A stretch of 64,000 bases of DNA from Kitasatospora herbaricolor (GCF_030813695.1 NZ_JAUSVA010000002.1:3038001-3102000), one strand, 5' to 3'. Positions 1-12,261 are shown, counted from the first letter of the stretch. Numbers and translations are program-made. Notes: a model not told the origin generated them from the letters alone.

Positions 1-1
1 A

Positions 2-904
2 CCGCGGGCCACGGGCGCCCGCTTCGGCGGCGGACGGGCCGCCCGGCAGACCGACCCGGACGACGCCGCCGCGGGCGGTCCGGCACCGGCCGAGGCCCGG
101 ACCGACGATGCCGGGCCGGCCGACCTCCACGCCCCGCCTGCCCCGGCCCCGCAGCCCCGCACCCCCGCCGAACTGGCCGGCCTCGCCGAACGGATCGCCG
201 GCCTGCACCGGCGCGGCTCCGCCCAGGAGTCGGCCGCCCTGGTCGCCCAGGCCGCCGTCACCCTCGCCCCCGCCGACGTCGCCCGGCTCACCGCGCTGCT
301 CCGCTCCGGCGGCCCGGCCGGCGCCGCCGCCTACCTCGCCCGGGCCGTCGCCCACGGGGCGCCGGGCCACGCCGCCGGGACCCTCGCCGAACTGCGCCGG
401 GCGGCCCTGGTCAGCGAGGCGGCCGAGCTGTTCCACGCCCTCTGGGGCTACCCGGCCGCCGTCCTGCCCGAGCTGCTGGCCGCACTGGAACGCTCCGGCC
501 AGGACGCGGACGGGCAGACCCTGCTCTGGGAATGGGGCTCCGCGCCGCCCGCCGACCTGGCCGCCCTGGCCGAGCGGCTGCACGCGGCCGGCCGGCCCGG
601 CGACACCCGGACCCTGCTGCGCCAGGCCGCCGCCCGGCCCGGCCCGGAGATCTCCGCCTTGGCCGCCGCCCTGACCGAGCCGCTGGCCGGCGCCCTGCTG
701 CGGGAGCTGGTGGCGTTGCGGCAGCCCGCCGAACTGGCGCAGGTCGGCGTGGCGCTGGCCGGCGACCCCGGCCGGTACGGCACGCTGCTGACCGCCGTCG
801 CCGAGGGCGACCCGGGCCGCCGGCGAGCGGCCGAGGCGGCCCTGCGCGCGGCCGGCCTGGCGACCGAGCCGCCGGCGCCCCGCTCCCGCCGCTCCCGCCG
901 CTGA
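2..904 (+). CDS. Unknown alpha-helical protein, 3' part only
   Basis: The open frame runs in from the left edge and stops at TGA 902-904, giving about 300 C-terminal residues. The visible protein is very rich in Ala, Leu, Arg and Gly. It has a Pro/Ala-rich stretch early on, then a series of amphipathic helices that look like helical-repeat packing, and ends in an Arg/Ser-rich tail (SRRSRR). I see no catalytic motif. The frame was chosen because its codons carry G/C at third positions throughout and it ends just before a strong terminator; the overlapping frames are shadows. The start and any N-terminal domain lie outside the window. No function assigned. Confidence 0.6.
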   Translation, partial: PRATGARFGGGRAARQTDPDDAAAGGPAPAEARTDDAGPADLHAPPAPAPQPRTPAELAGLAERIAGLHRRGSAQESAALVAQAAVTLAPADVARLTALLRSGGPAGAAAYLARAVAHGAPGHAAGTLAELRRAALVSEAAELFHALWGYPAAVLPELLAALERSGQDADGQTLLWEWGSAPPADLAALAERLHAAGRPGDTRTLLRQAAARPGPEISALAAALTEPLAGALLRELVALRQPAELAQVGVALAGDPGRYGTLLTAVAEGDPGRRRAAEAALRAAGLATEPPAPRSRRSRR

Positions 905-938
905 CCGGCGCCCCGCGGGCGGGTCCAGGACATACGAA

Positions 939-971
939 GGCCCCCGTACGCCGCGATGGCGTACGGGGGCC
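939..971. terminator. Bidirectional hairpin terminator
   Basis: A perfect 14-bp stem (939-952 with 958-971) closes a 5-nt loop. It lies between the convergent unknown gene and glyS, so it probably ends both transcripts. Confidence 0.8.
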
Positions 972-982
972 GAAGCGTGCTG

Positions 983-2365
<1,383 letters not shown>

Positions 2366-2562
2366 AGTGCTCTCTTCAGTACGACGGCACGGTCAGGGCA
2401 CGGCTGGTTGCTCGTACCCGAATACCTCAGGTTACCGGCCATACGGGTACCGGGTTCAAATCGGTATCGGCAGCGAGGCACCGGCCCGGTGACGACACGG
2501 CGCCGGAGCGGCCCGAACAGGTGTCCCCCGGACGGCCGGGTCCATTGACCCGAACGGGTGAG

Positions 2563-2600
2563 TTGACAATCATTTCCACATAAGATGAGAATGGTTGTCA
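2563..2600 (+). promoter_or_regulatory. znuA promoter with two Zur boxes
   Basis: Two 15-bp imperfect palindromes, TGACAATCATTTCCA (2564-2578) and TGAGAATGGTTGTCA (2586-2600), match the streptomycete Zur-box pattern. Their centres are 22 bp apart, about two helical turns. A TTGACA -35 (2563-2568) and GAGAAT -10 (2587-2592), 18 bp apart, lie inside the boxes, so bound Zur would cover the promoter. The predicted transcription start falls at or next to the ATG at 2600. Confidence 0.75.
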
Positions 2601-3562
2601 TGATGATCCTCCGACGCGCCCCCCGCTCCATAGCCCTGGCCGCCACGGCCGCGATCGGCGCCCTGGCCCTGTCCGCCTGCGGCGGCACCAGCAGCGCCAA
2701 GGGCTCGGACGGCAAGCTGGACGTCATCGCCTCCTTCTACCCGATGGAGTTCCTCGCCGCGCAGATCGGCGGCGAGCACGTGAGGATCACCGACCTCACC
2801 GCGGCCGGCGTCGAGCCGCACGAGCTGGAGCTCACCGCCAAGCAGGTCGGCGCGGTCCAGAAGGCCGACGCCGTGCTCTACCTCAAGGGCCTGCAGCCCA
2901 CCGTCGACCAGGCCGTCGGCCAGTCCCACAGCAAGCACCTGGTGGACGCCGCCGCCGCCAGCCCGCTGGTCGACCACCACCTCGACGAGGGCACCGAGGA
3001 GGGCGGCGGCCACCACCACGAGGGCCCGGCCGGCGACCCGCACATCTGGCTCGACCCCACCCGCTACGCGGCGGTCGCCAGGAGCGTCGGCGCCGAGTTC
3101 GCCAAGGCCGACCCCGAGCACTCCGCGGAGTACACCCGGAACACCGACGACCTGGTGAACAAGCTCACCGCGCTGGACCAGCAGTTCCAGGACGGCCTGC
3201 GGAACGCGACCACCAGGACCTTCGTCACCAGCCACGCCGCCTTCGGCTACCTCGCCGAGCACTACGGCCTGACCCAGGTGGCCATCAACGGCGTCGACCC
3301 CGAGGCCGAACCCACCCCCGCCCGGCTCGCCGAGGTCCAGAAGGCCGCCCGCGACAACGGCGCCACCACCATCTTCTTCGAGACCCTGGTCAGCCCCAAG
3401 CTCGCCGACACCGTCGCCAAGGACCTCGGCCTGAAGACCGCCGTCCTCGACCCGCTCGAAGGCATCAAGCCCCCCACCGGGGGCGCGGCGGCCGACGACT
3501 ACCTGACGATCATGAAGCAGAACCTCGCCAACCTGCAGGCCGCGCTCGGCGCCACCAGCTGA
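2600..3562 (+). CDS. znuA: Zinc ABC transporter substrate-binding lipoprotein
   Basis: Captures extracellular Zn2+ for the ZnuBC permease. A short basic N-terminus and hydrophobic segment lead to lipobox LSAC, so the protein should be a membrane-anchored lipoprotein. The cluster A-1 fold shows a His-rich metal loop (about residues 125-145, DHH and GGGHHHEG), followed by DPHIWLDP. The reading frame is open from an ATG at 2585, but that start would lie inside the second Zur box and the -10. I choose ATG 2600, which would give a leaderless mRNA. It is the first gene of znuA-znuC-znuB-zur and should be repressed by Zur when zinc is plentiful. Confidence 0.93.
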   Translation: MMILRRAPRSIALAATAAIGALALSACGGTSSAKGSDGKLDVIASFYPMEFLAAQIGGEHVRITDLTAAGVEPHELELTAKQVGAVQKADAVLYLKGLQPTVDQAVGQSHSKHLVDAAAASPLVDHHLDEGTEEGGGHHHEGPAGDPHIWLDPTRYAAVARSVGAEFAKADPEHSAEYTRNTDDLVNKLTALDQQFQDGLRNATTRTFVTSHAAFGYLAEHYGLTQVAINGVDPEAEPTPARLAEVQKAARDNGATTIFFETLVSPKLADTVAKDLGLKTAVLDPLEGIKPPTGGAAADDYLTIMKQNLANLQAALGATS

Positions 3563-3578
3563 CGGGACACCACACCCC

Positions 3579-4454
3579 ATGCTCCAGAACAGCACCAAGG
3601 ACGTCACACCCCCGACGGATCCCGACCCGGCACCGCTCCCCGGCACCCCGACGGCCGCCGCCCCCGCCGTCGTGCGCCTCACCGGCGCGGTCGCCTCGCT
3701 CGGCGGCCGCCCCGTCCTGCGCGGCGTGGACCTCACCGTCCGGCCCGGCGAGGTGGTCGCCCTGCTCGGCGCCAACGGCTCGGGCAAGTCCACCACCGTG
3801 AAGAGCGTGATCGGCGCCGTCCCGCTGGAGCGCGGCACCCTGGAGCTGTTCGGCACCGCGTACGCCAAGTTCCGTCAGTGGCACCGGATCGGCTACGTCC
3901 CGCAGCGCACCACCGCCGCCGGCGGCGTCCCCGCCACCGTCCGCGAGGTGGTCTCCACCGGCCGGCTCCCCCAGCACCGGCTGCTGCCGTTCCGCCGCAA
4001 GGACCGCGAGGCGGTCGACCGGGCCCTCGACGCCGTCGGCATGCTCGACCGCGCCCGCGACGGCGTCGCCGACCTCTCCGGCGGCCAGCAGCAGCGGGTG
4101 CTGATCGCCCGCGCCCTGGTCGGCTCCCCCGACCTGCTGATCATGGACGAGCCGATGGCCGGCGTGGACGCCGCCAGCCAGCAGGTGCTCGCCGACACCC
4201 TGCGCAGCGAGGTCGCCCGCGGCACCGCCGTCCTGCTGGTGCTGCACGAGCTGGGCCCGCTGGAGCCGCTGATCGACCGCGTGGTGCTGCTCCGGGACGG
4301 CTGCGTCGCCCACGACGGCCCGCCGGTGCCGAACACCGGCCTGCACGCGCTGCCCGGCCACGACCACGTCCACCCGCACGCGGACGACCACCACCTGACG
4401 AGCACCGGCCTGACGGGTACCGGGCTGACGACCACCCCGAGGCGGCCGGCATGA
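3579..4454 (+). CDS. znuC: Zinc ABC transporter ATP-binding protein
   Basis: ATPase subunit that powers zinc import. It has Walker A GANGSGKST (near residue 67), signature LSGGQQQR, Walker B LLIMDEP and a downstream switch His (VLHELG). The start ATG lies 17 bp after znuA. The C-terminus is a His/Asp-rich tail (HDHVHPHADDHH) that could sense or buffer zinc. That tail lies after the ATPase core and is an addition common in zinc and cobalt systems. The stop overlaps the znuB start by ATGA, which implies translational coupling. Confidence 0.94.
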   Translation: MLQNSTKDVTPPTDPDPAPLPGTPTAAAPAVVRLTGAVASLGGRPVLRGVDLTVRPGEVVALLGANGSGKSTTVKSVIGAVPLERGTLELFGTAYAKFRQWHRIGYVPQRTTAAGGVPATVREVVSTGRLPQHRLLPFRRKDREAVDRALDAVGMLDRARDGVADLSGGQQQRVLIARALVGSPDLLIMDEPMAGVDAASQQVLADTLRSEVARGTAVLLVLHELGPLEPLIDRVVLLRDGCVAHDGPPVPNTGLHALPGHDHVHPHADDHHLTSTGLTGTGLTTTPRRPA

Positions 4455-5386
4455 CCGAGATGCTCTCCTACGACTTCATGCAGCGGGCCCTGCTCGCCGC
4501 CGTCCTGGTCGGCGTCACCGCGCCCGCGGTCGGGATCTACCTGGTGCAGCGGCGCCAGGCCCTGCTGGGCGACGGCATGGGACACGTCGCGATGACCGGC
4601 GTCGGCCTCGGCTTCATCTTCCAGACCAGCCCGGTCTGGATGGCCGTCCTGGTCTGCGTGCTCGGCGCGGTCGTCATGGAGCTGGTCCGCTCCCGCGGCA
4701 ACCAGCGCGGCGACATCGCCCTCGCCATGCTCTTCTACGGCGGCATGGCCTGCGGCAAGCTGCTGGTCTCGCTCTCCGCCGAGGCCGGCTCGGGCAGCCT
4801 GGAGAGCTACCTCTGGGGCTCCATCCTCACCGTCGCCCCCGCCGACCTGCTCACCATCGCGATCCTCGGCGCCGTCGTCATCGCCGTCACCGTCGGCCTG
4901 CGCCGCCAGCTCTTCGCGATCTGCCAGGACGAGGAGTTCGCCCGGGTCACCGGCCTGCCGGTGCGCCTGCTGAACCTGCTGCTCGCGGTGATGGCCGCCG
5001 TCACGGTCACCGTGGCCATGCGGGTGGTCGGCCTGCTCCTGGTCAGCGCCCTGATGGTGGTCCCGGTGGTCGCCGCCCAGCAGCTCACCCGCTCCTTCGC
5101 CGCCACCCAGGCCGCCGCCATCGCGCTCGGCGTGGTGGTCTCGCTGGCCGGCGTGACCGGCTCCTACCAGGCGGACGTCCCCTCCGGCCCGGCCATCGTG
5201 CTGCTCGCCATCGTGGTCTTCGCCCTGTTCAGCGCCGTCTCCGGGCCACTCGCCCGACGCCGCCACCGGGCCCCGGCCGACCGCGGCCCCGAGGTCTGCG
5301 ACGTGCGGCTGCCGGGCCAGGGCGGGGCCGAGGCGAACGCCTGCGCGCAGAGCGGCCCGACGAGCGGAGCGGGGCTGGCACAATGA
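4451..5386 (+). CDS. znuB: Zinc ABC transporter permease
   Basis: The membrane channel of the zinc importer (ABC-3 permease family), 311 residues. Eight or so hydrophobic helices run from about residue 10 to 265, with the family-typical GDGMGHVAMTGV near the N-terminus and GLLLVSALMVVP mid-protein. It starts at ATG 4451 inside the end of znuC. The last 40 residues are hydrophilic and unusual in composition (VCDVRLPGQGGAEANAC) and may be a poorly conserved cytoplasmic tail. It ends 35 bp before zur in the same operon. Confidence 0.94.
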   Translation: MTEMLSYDFMQRALLAAVLVGVTAPAVGIYLVQRRQALLGDGMGHVAMTGVGLGFIFQTSPVWMAVLVCVLGAVVMELVRSRGNQRGDIALAMLFYGGMACGKLLVSLSAEAGSGSLESYLWGSILTVAPADLLTIAILGAVVIAVTVGLRRQLFAICQDEEFARVTGLPVRLLNLLLAVMAAVTVTVAMRVVGLLLVSALMVVPVVAAQQLTRSFAATQAAAIALGVVVSLAGVTGSYQADVPSGPAIVLLAIVVFALFSAVSGPLARRRHRAPADRGPEVCDVRLPGQGGAEANACAQSGPTSGAGLAQ

Positions 5387-5421
5387 GGTGCGAGACGCCC
5401 CCACCCCCAGGAGGACCCACG

Positions 5422-5832
5422 GTGACCACCGCAGGCCCGACGCCGCGCGCCCGATCGACCCGGCAGCGAGCCGCCGTCTCGGCGGCCCTGGACGAGATCG
5501 AGGACTTCCGCAGCGCGCAGGAGCTGCACGACATGCTCAAGCACCGGGGTGACTCGGTCGGCCTGACCACCGTGTACCGCACCCTGCAGTCGCTCGCCGA
5601 CGCCGGCGAGGTCGACGTGCTGCGCACCGCCGACGGCGAGGCCGTCTACCGGCGCTGCAGCAGCGGGCACCACCACCACCTGGTGTGCCGTCACTGCGGA
5701 GCCACCGTCGAGGTCGAGGGCCCGGCGGTGGAGCGCTGGGCCAACGCCGTCGCCGCCGAGCACGGCTTCAGCGACATCGCGCACACGCTGGAGATCTTCG
5801 GCACCTGTGCGGACTGCGCCGCCAAGGCCTGA
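5422..5832 (+). CDS. zur: Zinc uptake regulator, Fur family
   Basis: A 136-residue Fur-type winged-helix repressor. The DNA-binding part (about residues 10-80) contains LTTVYRTLQSLADAGEVD. The dimer and metal part has HHHHLVCRHCG and a C-terminal CADC pair, giving the structural Cys4 zinc site. The GTG start at 5422 is preceded by AGGAGG (5409-5414). The frame is open upstream to 5383, but that longer start has no ribosome site. Placement last in the zinc operon, with Zur boxes before znuA, supports Zur rather than Fur or PerR and implies autoregulation. Confidence 0.93.
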   Translation: MTTAGPTPRARSTRQRAAVSAALDEIEDFRSAQELHDMLKHRGDSVGLTTVYRTLQSLADAGEVDVLRTADGEAVYRRCSSGHHHHLVCRHCGATVEVEGPAVERWANAVAAEHGFSDIAHTLEIFGTCADCAAKA

Positions 5833-5842
5833 GCCGCACGCA

Positions 5843-5878
5843 CCGAGGGCCCACGGGACGGATCCCGTGGGCCCTCGG
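5843..5878. terminator. Bidirectional hairpin terminator
   Basis: A perfect 16-bp stem (5843-5858 with 5863-5878) and a 4-nt loop lie between the convergent zur and uppS genes. Confidence 0.85.
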
Positions 5879-5893
5879 CACGTCCGCGCGGAC

Positions 5894-6739
5894 TCAGCGC
5901 TGGGTCGGCACCTCGGCGGCGGGCTCCCCCGTCACCTCGTTGGGCAGGGCGCCGCCGAACCGGCGGTCACGCATCGCGTACTGCTCGCAGGCCCGCCACA
6001 GGTCGCGGCGGTCGAAGTCCGGCCAGAGCACGTCCTGGAACACGAACTCGGCGTAGGCGGACTGCCAGAGCAGGAAGTTGGAGGTGCGCTGCTCGCCGCT
6101 GGGACGCAGGAAGAGGTCCACGTCCGGCATGTCCGGGTGGTACATGTACCTGGCGACGGTCTTCTCGTTGACCTTCTTCGGGTCCAGCTTGCCGGCCGCG
6201 ACATCGGCCGCGATGGCCGCCGCCGCGTCGGCGACCTCGGCCCGGCCGCCGTAGTTGACGCACATGTAGAGCGTCACGGCGTCGTTGTCCTTGGTCTGCT
6301 CCTCGGCGACCTGCAGCTCCTGCACCACGCTCTTCCAGAGCTTGGGCATCCGGCCGGCCCAGCGGACCCGCACGCCCATCGCGTCCATCTCGTCGCGGCG
6401 GCGGTGGATGACGTCCCGGTTGAAGTTCATCAGGAACTTCACCTCCTCCGGGGACCGCTTCCAGTTCTCGGTGGAGAAGGCGTACAGCGAGATGTTCTTC
6501 ACGCCCAGCTCGATGGCGCCCTTGAGGACGTCGAGCACGACGCTCTCGCCGACCTTGTGGCCCTCGGTGCGGGGCAGCCCGCGCTCCTTGGCCCAGCGGC
6601 CGTTCCCGTCCATCACGATGGCGACGTGGCCCGGCACCAGCTCGCCGGGGATCTTCGGCGGCCGGGCGCCGCTCGGGTGCGGGGTCGGGGGGAGGTAGTC
6701 CCTCTGCTTGCTTCCGCCGAAGAGCCGTCGCGCTGCCAT
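5894..6739 (-). CDS. uppS: Z-type isoprenyl diphosphate synthase (UppS family)
   Basis: Condenses isopentenyl diphosphate into long Z-polyprenyl diphosphates, the lipid carrier for cell wall synthesis. Signature features are [16 protein letters not shown] (the catalytic Asp of the family), [10 protein letters not shown], and [19 protein letters not shown] near the C-terminus. The ATG at 6739 lies 2 bp after the recO stop, so the two are coupled. The frame is open further upstream, but that would overlap recO. The 281-residue length includes a basic N-terminal extension of about 35 residues. Actinobacteria often hold two such paralogues of different chain length, and sequence alone does not show which this is. 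Confidence 0.94.
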   Translation of the reverse strand: MAARRLFGGSKQRDYLPPTPHPSGARPPKIPGELVPGHVAIVMDGNGRWAKERGLPRTEGHKVGESVVLDVLKGAIELGVKNISLYAFSTENWKRSPEEVKFLMNFNRDVIHRRRDEMDAMGVRVRWAGRMPKLWKSVVQELQVAEEQTKDNDAVTLYMCVNYGGRAEVADAAAAIAADVAAGKLDPKKVNEKTVARYMYHPDMPDVDLFLRPSGEQRTSNFLLWQSAYAEFVFQDVLWPDFDRRDLWRACEQYAMRDRRFGGALPNEVTGEPAAEVPTQR

Positions 6740-6741
6740 GC

Positions 6742-7488
6742 TTACTTCTCCACGTATCTCATCGAGCGGATTCCCCGCTCCAGGTGCCACTGCAGATAGG
6801 CCGCGACCAGACCGCTGCCCTCCCGCCAGTACCGCGGCTCGCAGGCGTCGGCCGTCTGCCAGTCCCCTGACAGGAGCGAGCCGAGCAGTACCAGTGTCTC
6901 AGGGGAGGGTACGGCACAGCCAGGCACCCGGCAGTCCCCGCAGAGCACCCCGCCGGCCTGCAGCGAGAAGAACCGGTTGGGCCCTTCGAGTCCGCACTTC
7001 GCGCAGTCGGTGAAGCTCGCGCCGTACCCGTTGACGGCGAGCGAACGCAGCAGGAACGCGTCCAGCACCAGGTGCGACTCGTGCTGGCCGGCGGCGAGCG
7101 TCCGCAGTCCGCCCACCAGCAGCAGGTACTGCTGGACGGCCGGCTCGCCCTCGTTCTCGGCGAATCGTTCCGCCGTCTCCAGCATCGCCGTCCCGGCGGT
7201 GTAGCGGCCGTAGTCGGCGACGATCGGGCCGCCGTACGGCGCGATCGTCTCCACCTGGGTGCAGAGCGGCAGGCCACGGCCGATCAGGTCGCTGCCGCGG
7301 CTGAAGAACTGCACGTCCACGTGCGAGAACGGCTCCAGCCGGGCGCCGAACTTGGACTTGGTCTTGCGCACCCCGCGGGCGACGGCGCGGACCTTGCCGT
7401 GCCGCCGGGTGAGCAGGGTGATGATCCGGTCGGCCTCACCGAGCTTCTGCGCCCGGAGCACGACACCGTCGTCCCGGAACAGGCTCAT
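6742..7488 (-). CDS. recO: DNA repair protein RecO
   Basis: Mediates RecA loading and strand annealing in RecFOR recombination repair. An N-terminal OB-fold begins with [20 protein letters not shown] helical part follows, and the zinc finger is built from CAKC and CGDC, with a third CRVPGC segment. At 248 residues the size is normal. The start at ATG 7488 was chosen over upstream in-frame codons because RecO families begin at this FRDDG motif. It is the first gene of the recO-uppS pair and ends in the rare TAA stop. Confidence 0.93.
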   Translation of the reverse strand: MSLFRDDGVVLRAQKLGEADRIITLLTRRHGKVRAVARGVRKTKSKFGARLEPFSHVDVQFFSRGSDLIGRGLPLCTQVETIAPYGGPIVADYGRYTAGTAMLETAERFAENEGEPAVQQYLLLVGGLRTLAAGQHESHLVLDAFLLRSLAVNGYGASFTDCAKCGLEGPNRFFSLQAGGVLCGDCRVPGCAVPSPETLVLLGSLLSGDWQTADACEPRYWREGSGLVAAYLQWHLERGIRSMRYVEK

Positions 7489-7803
7489 GCCGCGGCCCCG
7501 CCGGTCCGCGCCGGACCACCGGGGGGCACGGCGCCGCCGGGGGGCGCGGAACGCCGCGGGGGCACGGGGCCGTCGAGGGGCGCGAGACTCTCGAACAGAG
7601 GGGGCATCCCTCCATTCTCGCGTACCGGCCGCGTGCTCCGGCCGCGTGCTCCGGGCGGGGCGGCGGGCGGCGGGCGCGGCATCGGGACGGCAGCCGTGAT
7701 CCCGCACCGGGGTCCGTGGGGGGATGTCCGCCGGTACGGGTCGCGGCGGGCCCGAGGGGGGAGGTCGGGCCCTGCTCCGGGGCAGGGGGGAGGCCCCGGA
7801 GGC
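7489..7803. other. 315-bp gene-free spacer
   Basis: Very GC-rich spacer between the TerB-like gene and recO. I see no convincing ORF. It holds a short tandem duplication of a 13-bp unit (CCGGCCGCGTGCT, about 7625-7650), and the recO promoter is presumably in it. No clear -10 element was found. Confidence 0.4.
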
Positions 7804-8466
7804 TCAGTGCGCGGCGCGGGTCGCCGCTTCCAGCAGGGTGGCGACCTGCTCCTCGCCGAGGCCCAGGCACCGGCCCACCTCGGTCAACGCCTCGCGCTCC
7901 TGCGGCAGGTACCGGCCGTCGGCCAGCGCGATCCAGGCGCCCTGGAGCAGCAGCCGCTCGCGGCCCTGCTGGGCGAGGTGCGGGGTGAGCGGTTCGAGCG
8001 CCGCGTGGAGTTCGATGGCCAGGCCGTCGGCCAGGCCGTGCGCCTGGTGGAGTTCGCCGCCCAGACCGGACAGCGCGGCCAGCGCGGCGAGCACCTGGGC
8101 CTCGCCGCAGTCCTCGAAGCCGGCGTCCTTGACCACCGCGCAGGCCGCCTCGCGGGCGCTGCGGCCGCCGGTGCCGCCGGCCGCGAGGACGGCCAGGGCG
8201 ACGGTGTACTGGGCGTCGCGGAGCATCGCCGAGAGGCGGACGCCGGTGAGCTGTTCCAGGCTCTGCACGCCGTACCGGCCGTGGCAGGTGGTGCACTGGA
8301 CGCTGCCGATCACCGGTCCCAGCGGGAGCACCGGCGTGCCGAGGAGACGCAGCCACCGCCGGCCGTGCTGCCGACGGTAGTTGCGGTCCCCGCCGCAGCC
8401 TGGGCAGAAGAAGTCACCGAGAACGTCAGTCCGCCACCGAGGACGGACACCCCACAACCCTGTCAC
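7804..8466 (-). CDS. Zinc-ribbon TerB-like protein
   Basis: The N-terminal zinc ribbon is made by CPGCGG and CTTCHG (about residues 21-62). It is followed by an all-helical domain resembling the TerB tellurite-resistance fold (VALAVLAAGG to LADGRYLPQEREALTEV). TerB domains are thought to sense metal or stress at membranes; a direct role in tellurite resistance is not implied here. The start is GTG 8466 with GGAG 8 bp upstream. It stands alone between leuA and recO. The family is common in streptomycetes and its cellular role is unknown to me. Confidence 0.75.
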   Translation of the reverse strand: MTGLWGVRPRWRTDVLGDFFCPGCGGDRNYRRQHGRRWLRLLGTPVLPLGPVIGSVQCTTCHGRYGVQSLEQLTGVRLSAMLRDAQYTVALAVLAAGGTGGRSAREAACAVVKDAGFEDCGEAQVLAALAALSGLGGELHQAHGLADGLAIELHAALEPLTPHLAQQGRERLLLQGAWIALADGRYLPQEREALTEVGRCLGLGEEQVATLLEAATRAAH

Positions 8467-8739
8467 GGCGCCACTCCCCAGACATGGCAGGCGGCCTGCA
8501 CAACAATGGGCAGGTCACGCGACCGGACGCCGTGGCCGTCCCACCGACCCCGGATTTCCGGTGGGTCGATGTTGCCATGGTTACGGGCATGTGTCAGCAC
8601 CCCGAACGGCTTCCGACGCAGAAAAATGTGGCGCAGAACACAGCCTTGTTGGGGCTCGGCTCGCCCTGGTGGGGGCTGGGGTCACTACGTGCGGGGGTGT
8701 GGCGGGGTGGAGGGGGCGGGGCGAGTGGTCCCGGGAACG
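8467..8739. other. Gene-free spacer upstream of the TerB-like gene
   Basis: No supported gene. The part near 8540-8650 is noticeably less GC-rich (for example GCAGAAAAATGTGG) and probably holds the promoter of the minus-strand TerB-like gene, though no confident -35/-10 pair could be picked. Confidence 0.35.
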
Positions 8740-8771
8740 CGAGCGGGCCGCCCCGGAGGGCGGCCCGCTCG
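8740..8771. terminator. leuA terminator hairpin
   Basis: A 13-bp perfect stem (8740-8752 with 8759-8771) and a 6-nt loop lie 26 bp beyond the leuA stop codon. Confidence 0.8.
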
Positions 8772-8796
8772 GTCCTGCGAGGTTCAGCCGGACGGA

Positions 8797-10728
<1,932 letters not shown>

Positions 10729-10747
<19 letters not shown>

Positions 10748-10776
10748 CGGCTAAGAAGAAGCTGCCGGATACGCAT
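10729..10776 (-). CDS. leuL: leuA leader peptide
   Basis: A 15-codon ORF, MRIRQLLLSRRGEGL, reads in the direction of leuA and carries three consecutive Leu codons plus a terminal Leu before TAG. A TAGGCT -10 element (minus strand, 10787-10792) would start transcription only a few bases before the ATG, so the message is nearly leaderless. Leu-rich leader peptides upstream of leuA are known in streptomycetes. Stalling here when Leu-tRNA is scarce would release the downstream stem and let leuA be transcribed. Confidence 0.75.
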
Positions 10777-10904
10777 GATGTGAACCAGCCTAACCCAGGC
10801 CCTCCCGAGGCCGAAGCGCGTCCACGGACTTTTTCACCCTTTGAGACGAACGGCTGCGTGACGGCCTGGTGACAAATTGTCACGGCTGCGTCACCCTTGG
10901 CGCC

Positions 10905-11924
10905 ATGACTCCCCTCCCTCCGCGCTGCTCGATCGTCCCGCCCTACATCCTGGACCGGCTCGCCGAGCAGGGCCACGCGGCCGCCGTCCGCTCGCTCGCC
11001 CTCGACGCCGCGCACCGCGAGGCCCGGCTGGTGGCACCGGTGCCCGCGCCCGGAACGGACCGTCCCCGGCGCGTCGTCCGCGACGCGCGGCACACCGAGC
11101 GGCTGCCCGGCCGCACGGTGCGCCCGGAGGGCGCGCCGCCGGTCGCCGACCACTGCGTCAACCAGGCCTACGACGGCCTGGGCGCCACCTACGCGCTCTT
11201 CTCCGACGTGTACGGCCGCCCCTCGATCGACGGCGCCGGCATGCGGCTGGACGCGACCGTCCACTACGGCGAGCACTACGACAACGCCTTCTGGGACGGG
11301 CAGCGGATGGTCTTCGGCGACGGGGACGGCGTCGTGTTCGGCGACTTCACCGCCTGCGTGGACGTCATCGGCCACGAACTCTCCCACGGCGTCACCCAGT
11401 TCACCGCCGGGCTGGCCTACCACGACCAGTCCGGCGCGCTCAACGAGTCGCTGTCCGACGTCTTCGGCTCCCTCGTCAAGCAGTACGCCCTGCGGCAGGA
11501 CGCCGACGAGGCCGACTGGCTGATCGGCGCCGGCCTGCTCGCCCCCGGCGTGCAGGGCGTGGCGCTGCGCTCGATGAAGGCGCCCGGCACCGCCTACGAC
11601 GACCCCCGGCTCGGCAAGGACCCGCAGCCGGCCCATCTGCGCGACTACGTCGAGACGGCACAGGACGAGGGCGGCGTGCACATCAACTCCGGCATCCCCA
11701 ACCACGCCTTCTACCTGCTCGCCACCGCCCTCGGCGGTCCGGCCTGGGAGCGGGCCGGCCGGATCTGGTACGACACCCTGACCACCGACCGGCTCACCCC
11801 CGACGCCGGGTTCACCGCCTTCGCCCGGGCCACCGTGGCCGCCGCCGCGGCCCGCTACCAGGACGCGGCGGTCGCCAACACCGTGACGGCGGCCTGGGCC
11901 AAGGTCGGCATCAGTGTCGGATGA
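10905..11924 (+). CDS. Protealysin-like M4 metalloprotease
   Basis: Thermolysin-family zinc endopeptidase, 339 residues. Zinc ligands are visible as HELSH (His157, Glu158, His161) and NESLSD (Glu181). The late motif HINSGIPNHAFY supplies the catalytic His region. No signal peptide is present. The N-terminus PRCSIVPPYILDRLAE matches the short protealysin-type propeptide, so the product is likely cytoplasmic or released without Sec. The start is ATG 10905; the frame opens at 10869 but the PPYIL start fits the family. The next gene encodes an emfourin-type inhibitor, as in known protealysin operons. Confidence 0.92.
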   Translation: MTPLPPRCSIVPPYILDRLAEQGHAAAVRSLALDAAHREARLVAPVPAPGTDRPRRVVRDARHTERLPGRTVRPEGAPPVADHCVNQAYDGLGATYALFSDVYGRPSIDGAGMRLDATVHYGEHYDNAFWDGQRMVFGDGDGVVFGDFTACVDVIGHELSHGVTQFTAGLAYHDQSGALNESLSDVFGSLVKQYALRQDADEADWLIGAGLLAPGVQGVALRSMKAPGTAYDDPRLGKDPQPAHLRDYVETAQDEGGVHINSGIPNHAFYLLATALGGPAWERAGRIWYDTLTTDRLTPDAGFTAFARATVAAAAARYQDAAVANTVTAAWAKVGISVG

Positions 11925-11992
11925 GGTCCGGTTAATGTGAAGCTCTGGGAAAGCGACCGCAAATCCCAGCCCTGGGTAGCACCATGGACACC

Positions 11993-12259
11993 ATGCGTAT
12001 CCATGTGACCCGGACCGGCGGCCTCGCGGGCCGCACACGCCAGGCGGAGCTGGACACCGCCGAGCGCACGGACGCCCCGCACGTCCACGCCCTCGCCCGG
12101 GAGGCCGTGGTGGGCGGGTTGCGCGCGCCCTCGTACGGCGTACCGGACGGCTTCCACTACGCCATCACCGTCGACGGGCGCACCGTCCACTGCGCCGATC
12201 CCAAACTGACCGACTCCCAGCGCGAACTCGTCTCGCTGGTCCTCCGCGAGGGCGCCTGA
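11993..12259 (+). CDS. Emfourin-type M4 protease inhibitor
   Basis: A small 88-residue protein beginning MRIHVTRTGGLAGRTR and containing a YAITVDGRTVH strand pair. It resembles emfourin, the proteinaceous inhibitor encoded beside protealysin in Serratia. Its position 68 bp downstream of the M4 protease gene supports an enzyme-inhibitor pair. ATG 11984 is an alternative start adding three residues; the MRI start at 11993 fits the family better. No strong ribosome site is visible for either. The assignment rests on sequence resemblance plus context. Confidence 0.8.
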   Translation: MRIHVTRTGGLAGRTRQAELDTAERTDAPHVHALAREAVVGGLRAPSYGVPDGFHYAITVDGRTVHCADPKLTDSQRELVSLVLREGA

Positions 12260-12261
12260 GC

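Noticed and set aside
2440..2480. tRNA-like GGGTTCAAATC sequence between glyS and znuA
   Set aside because: No matching acceptor or anticodon stems around it.
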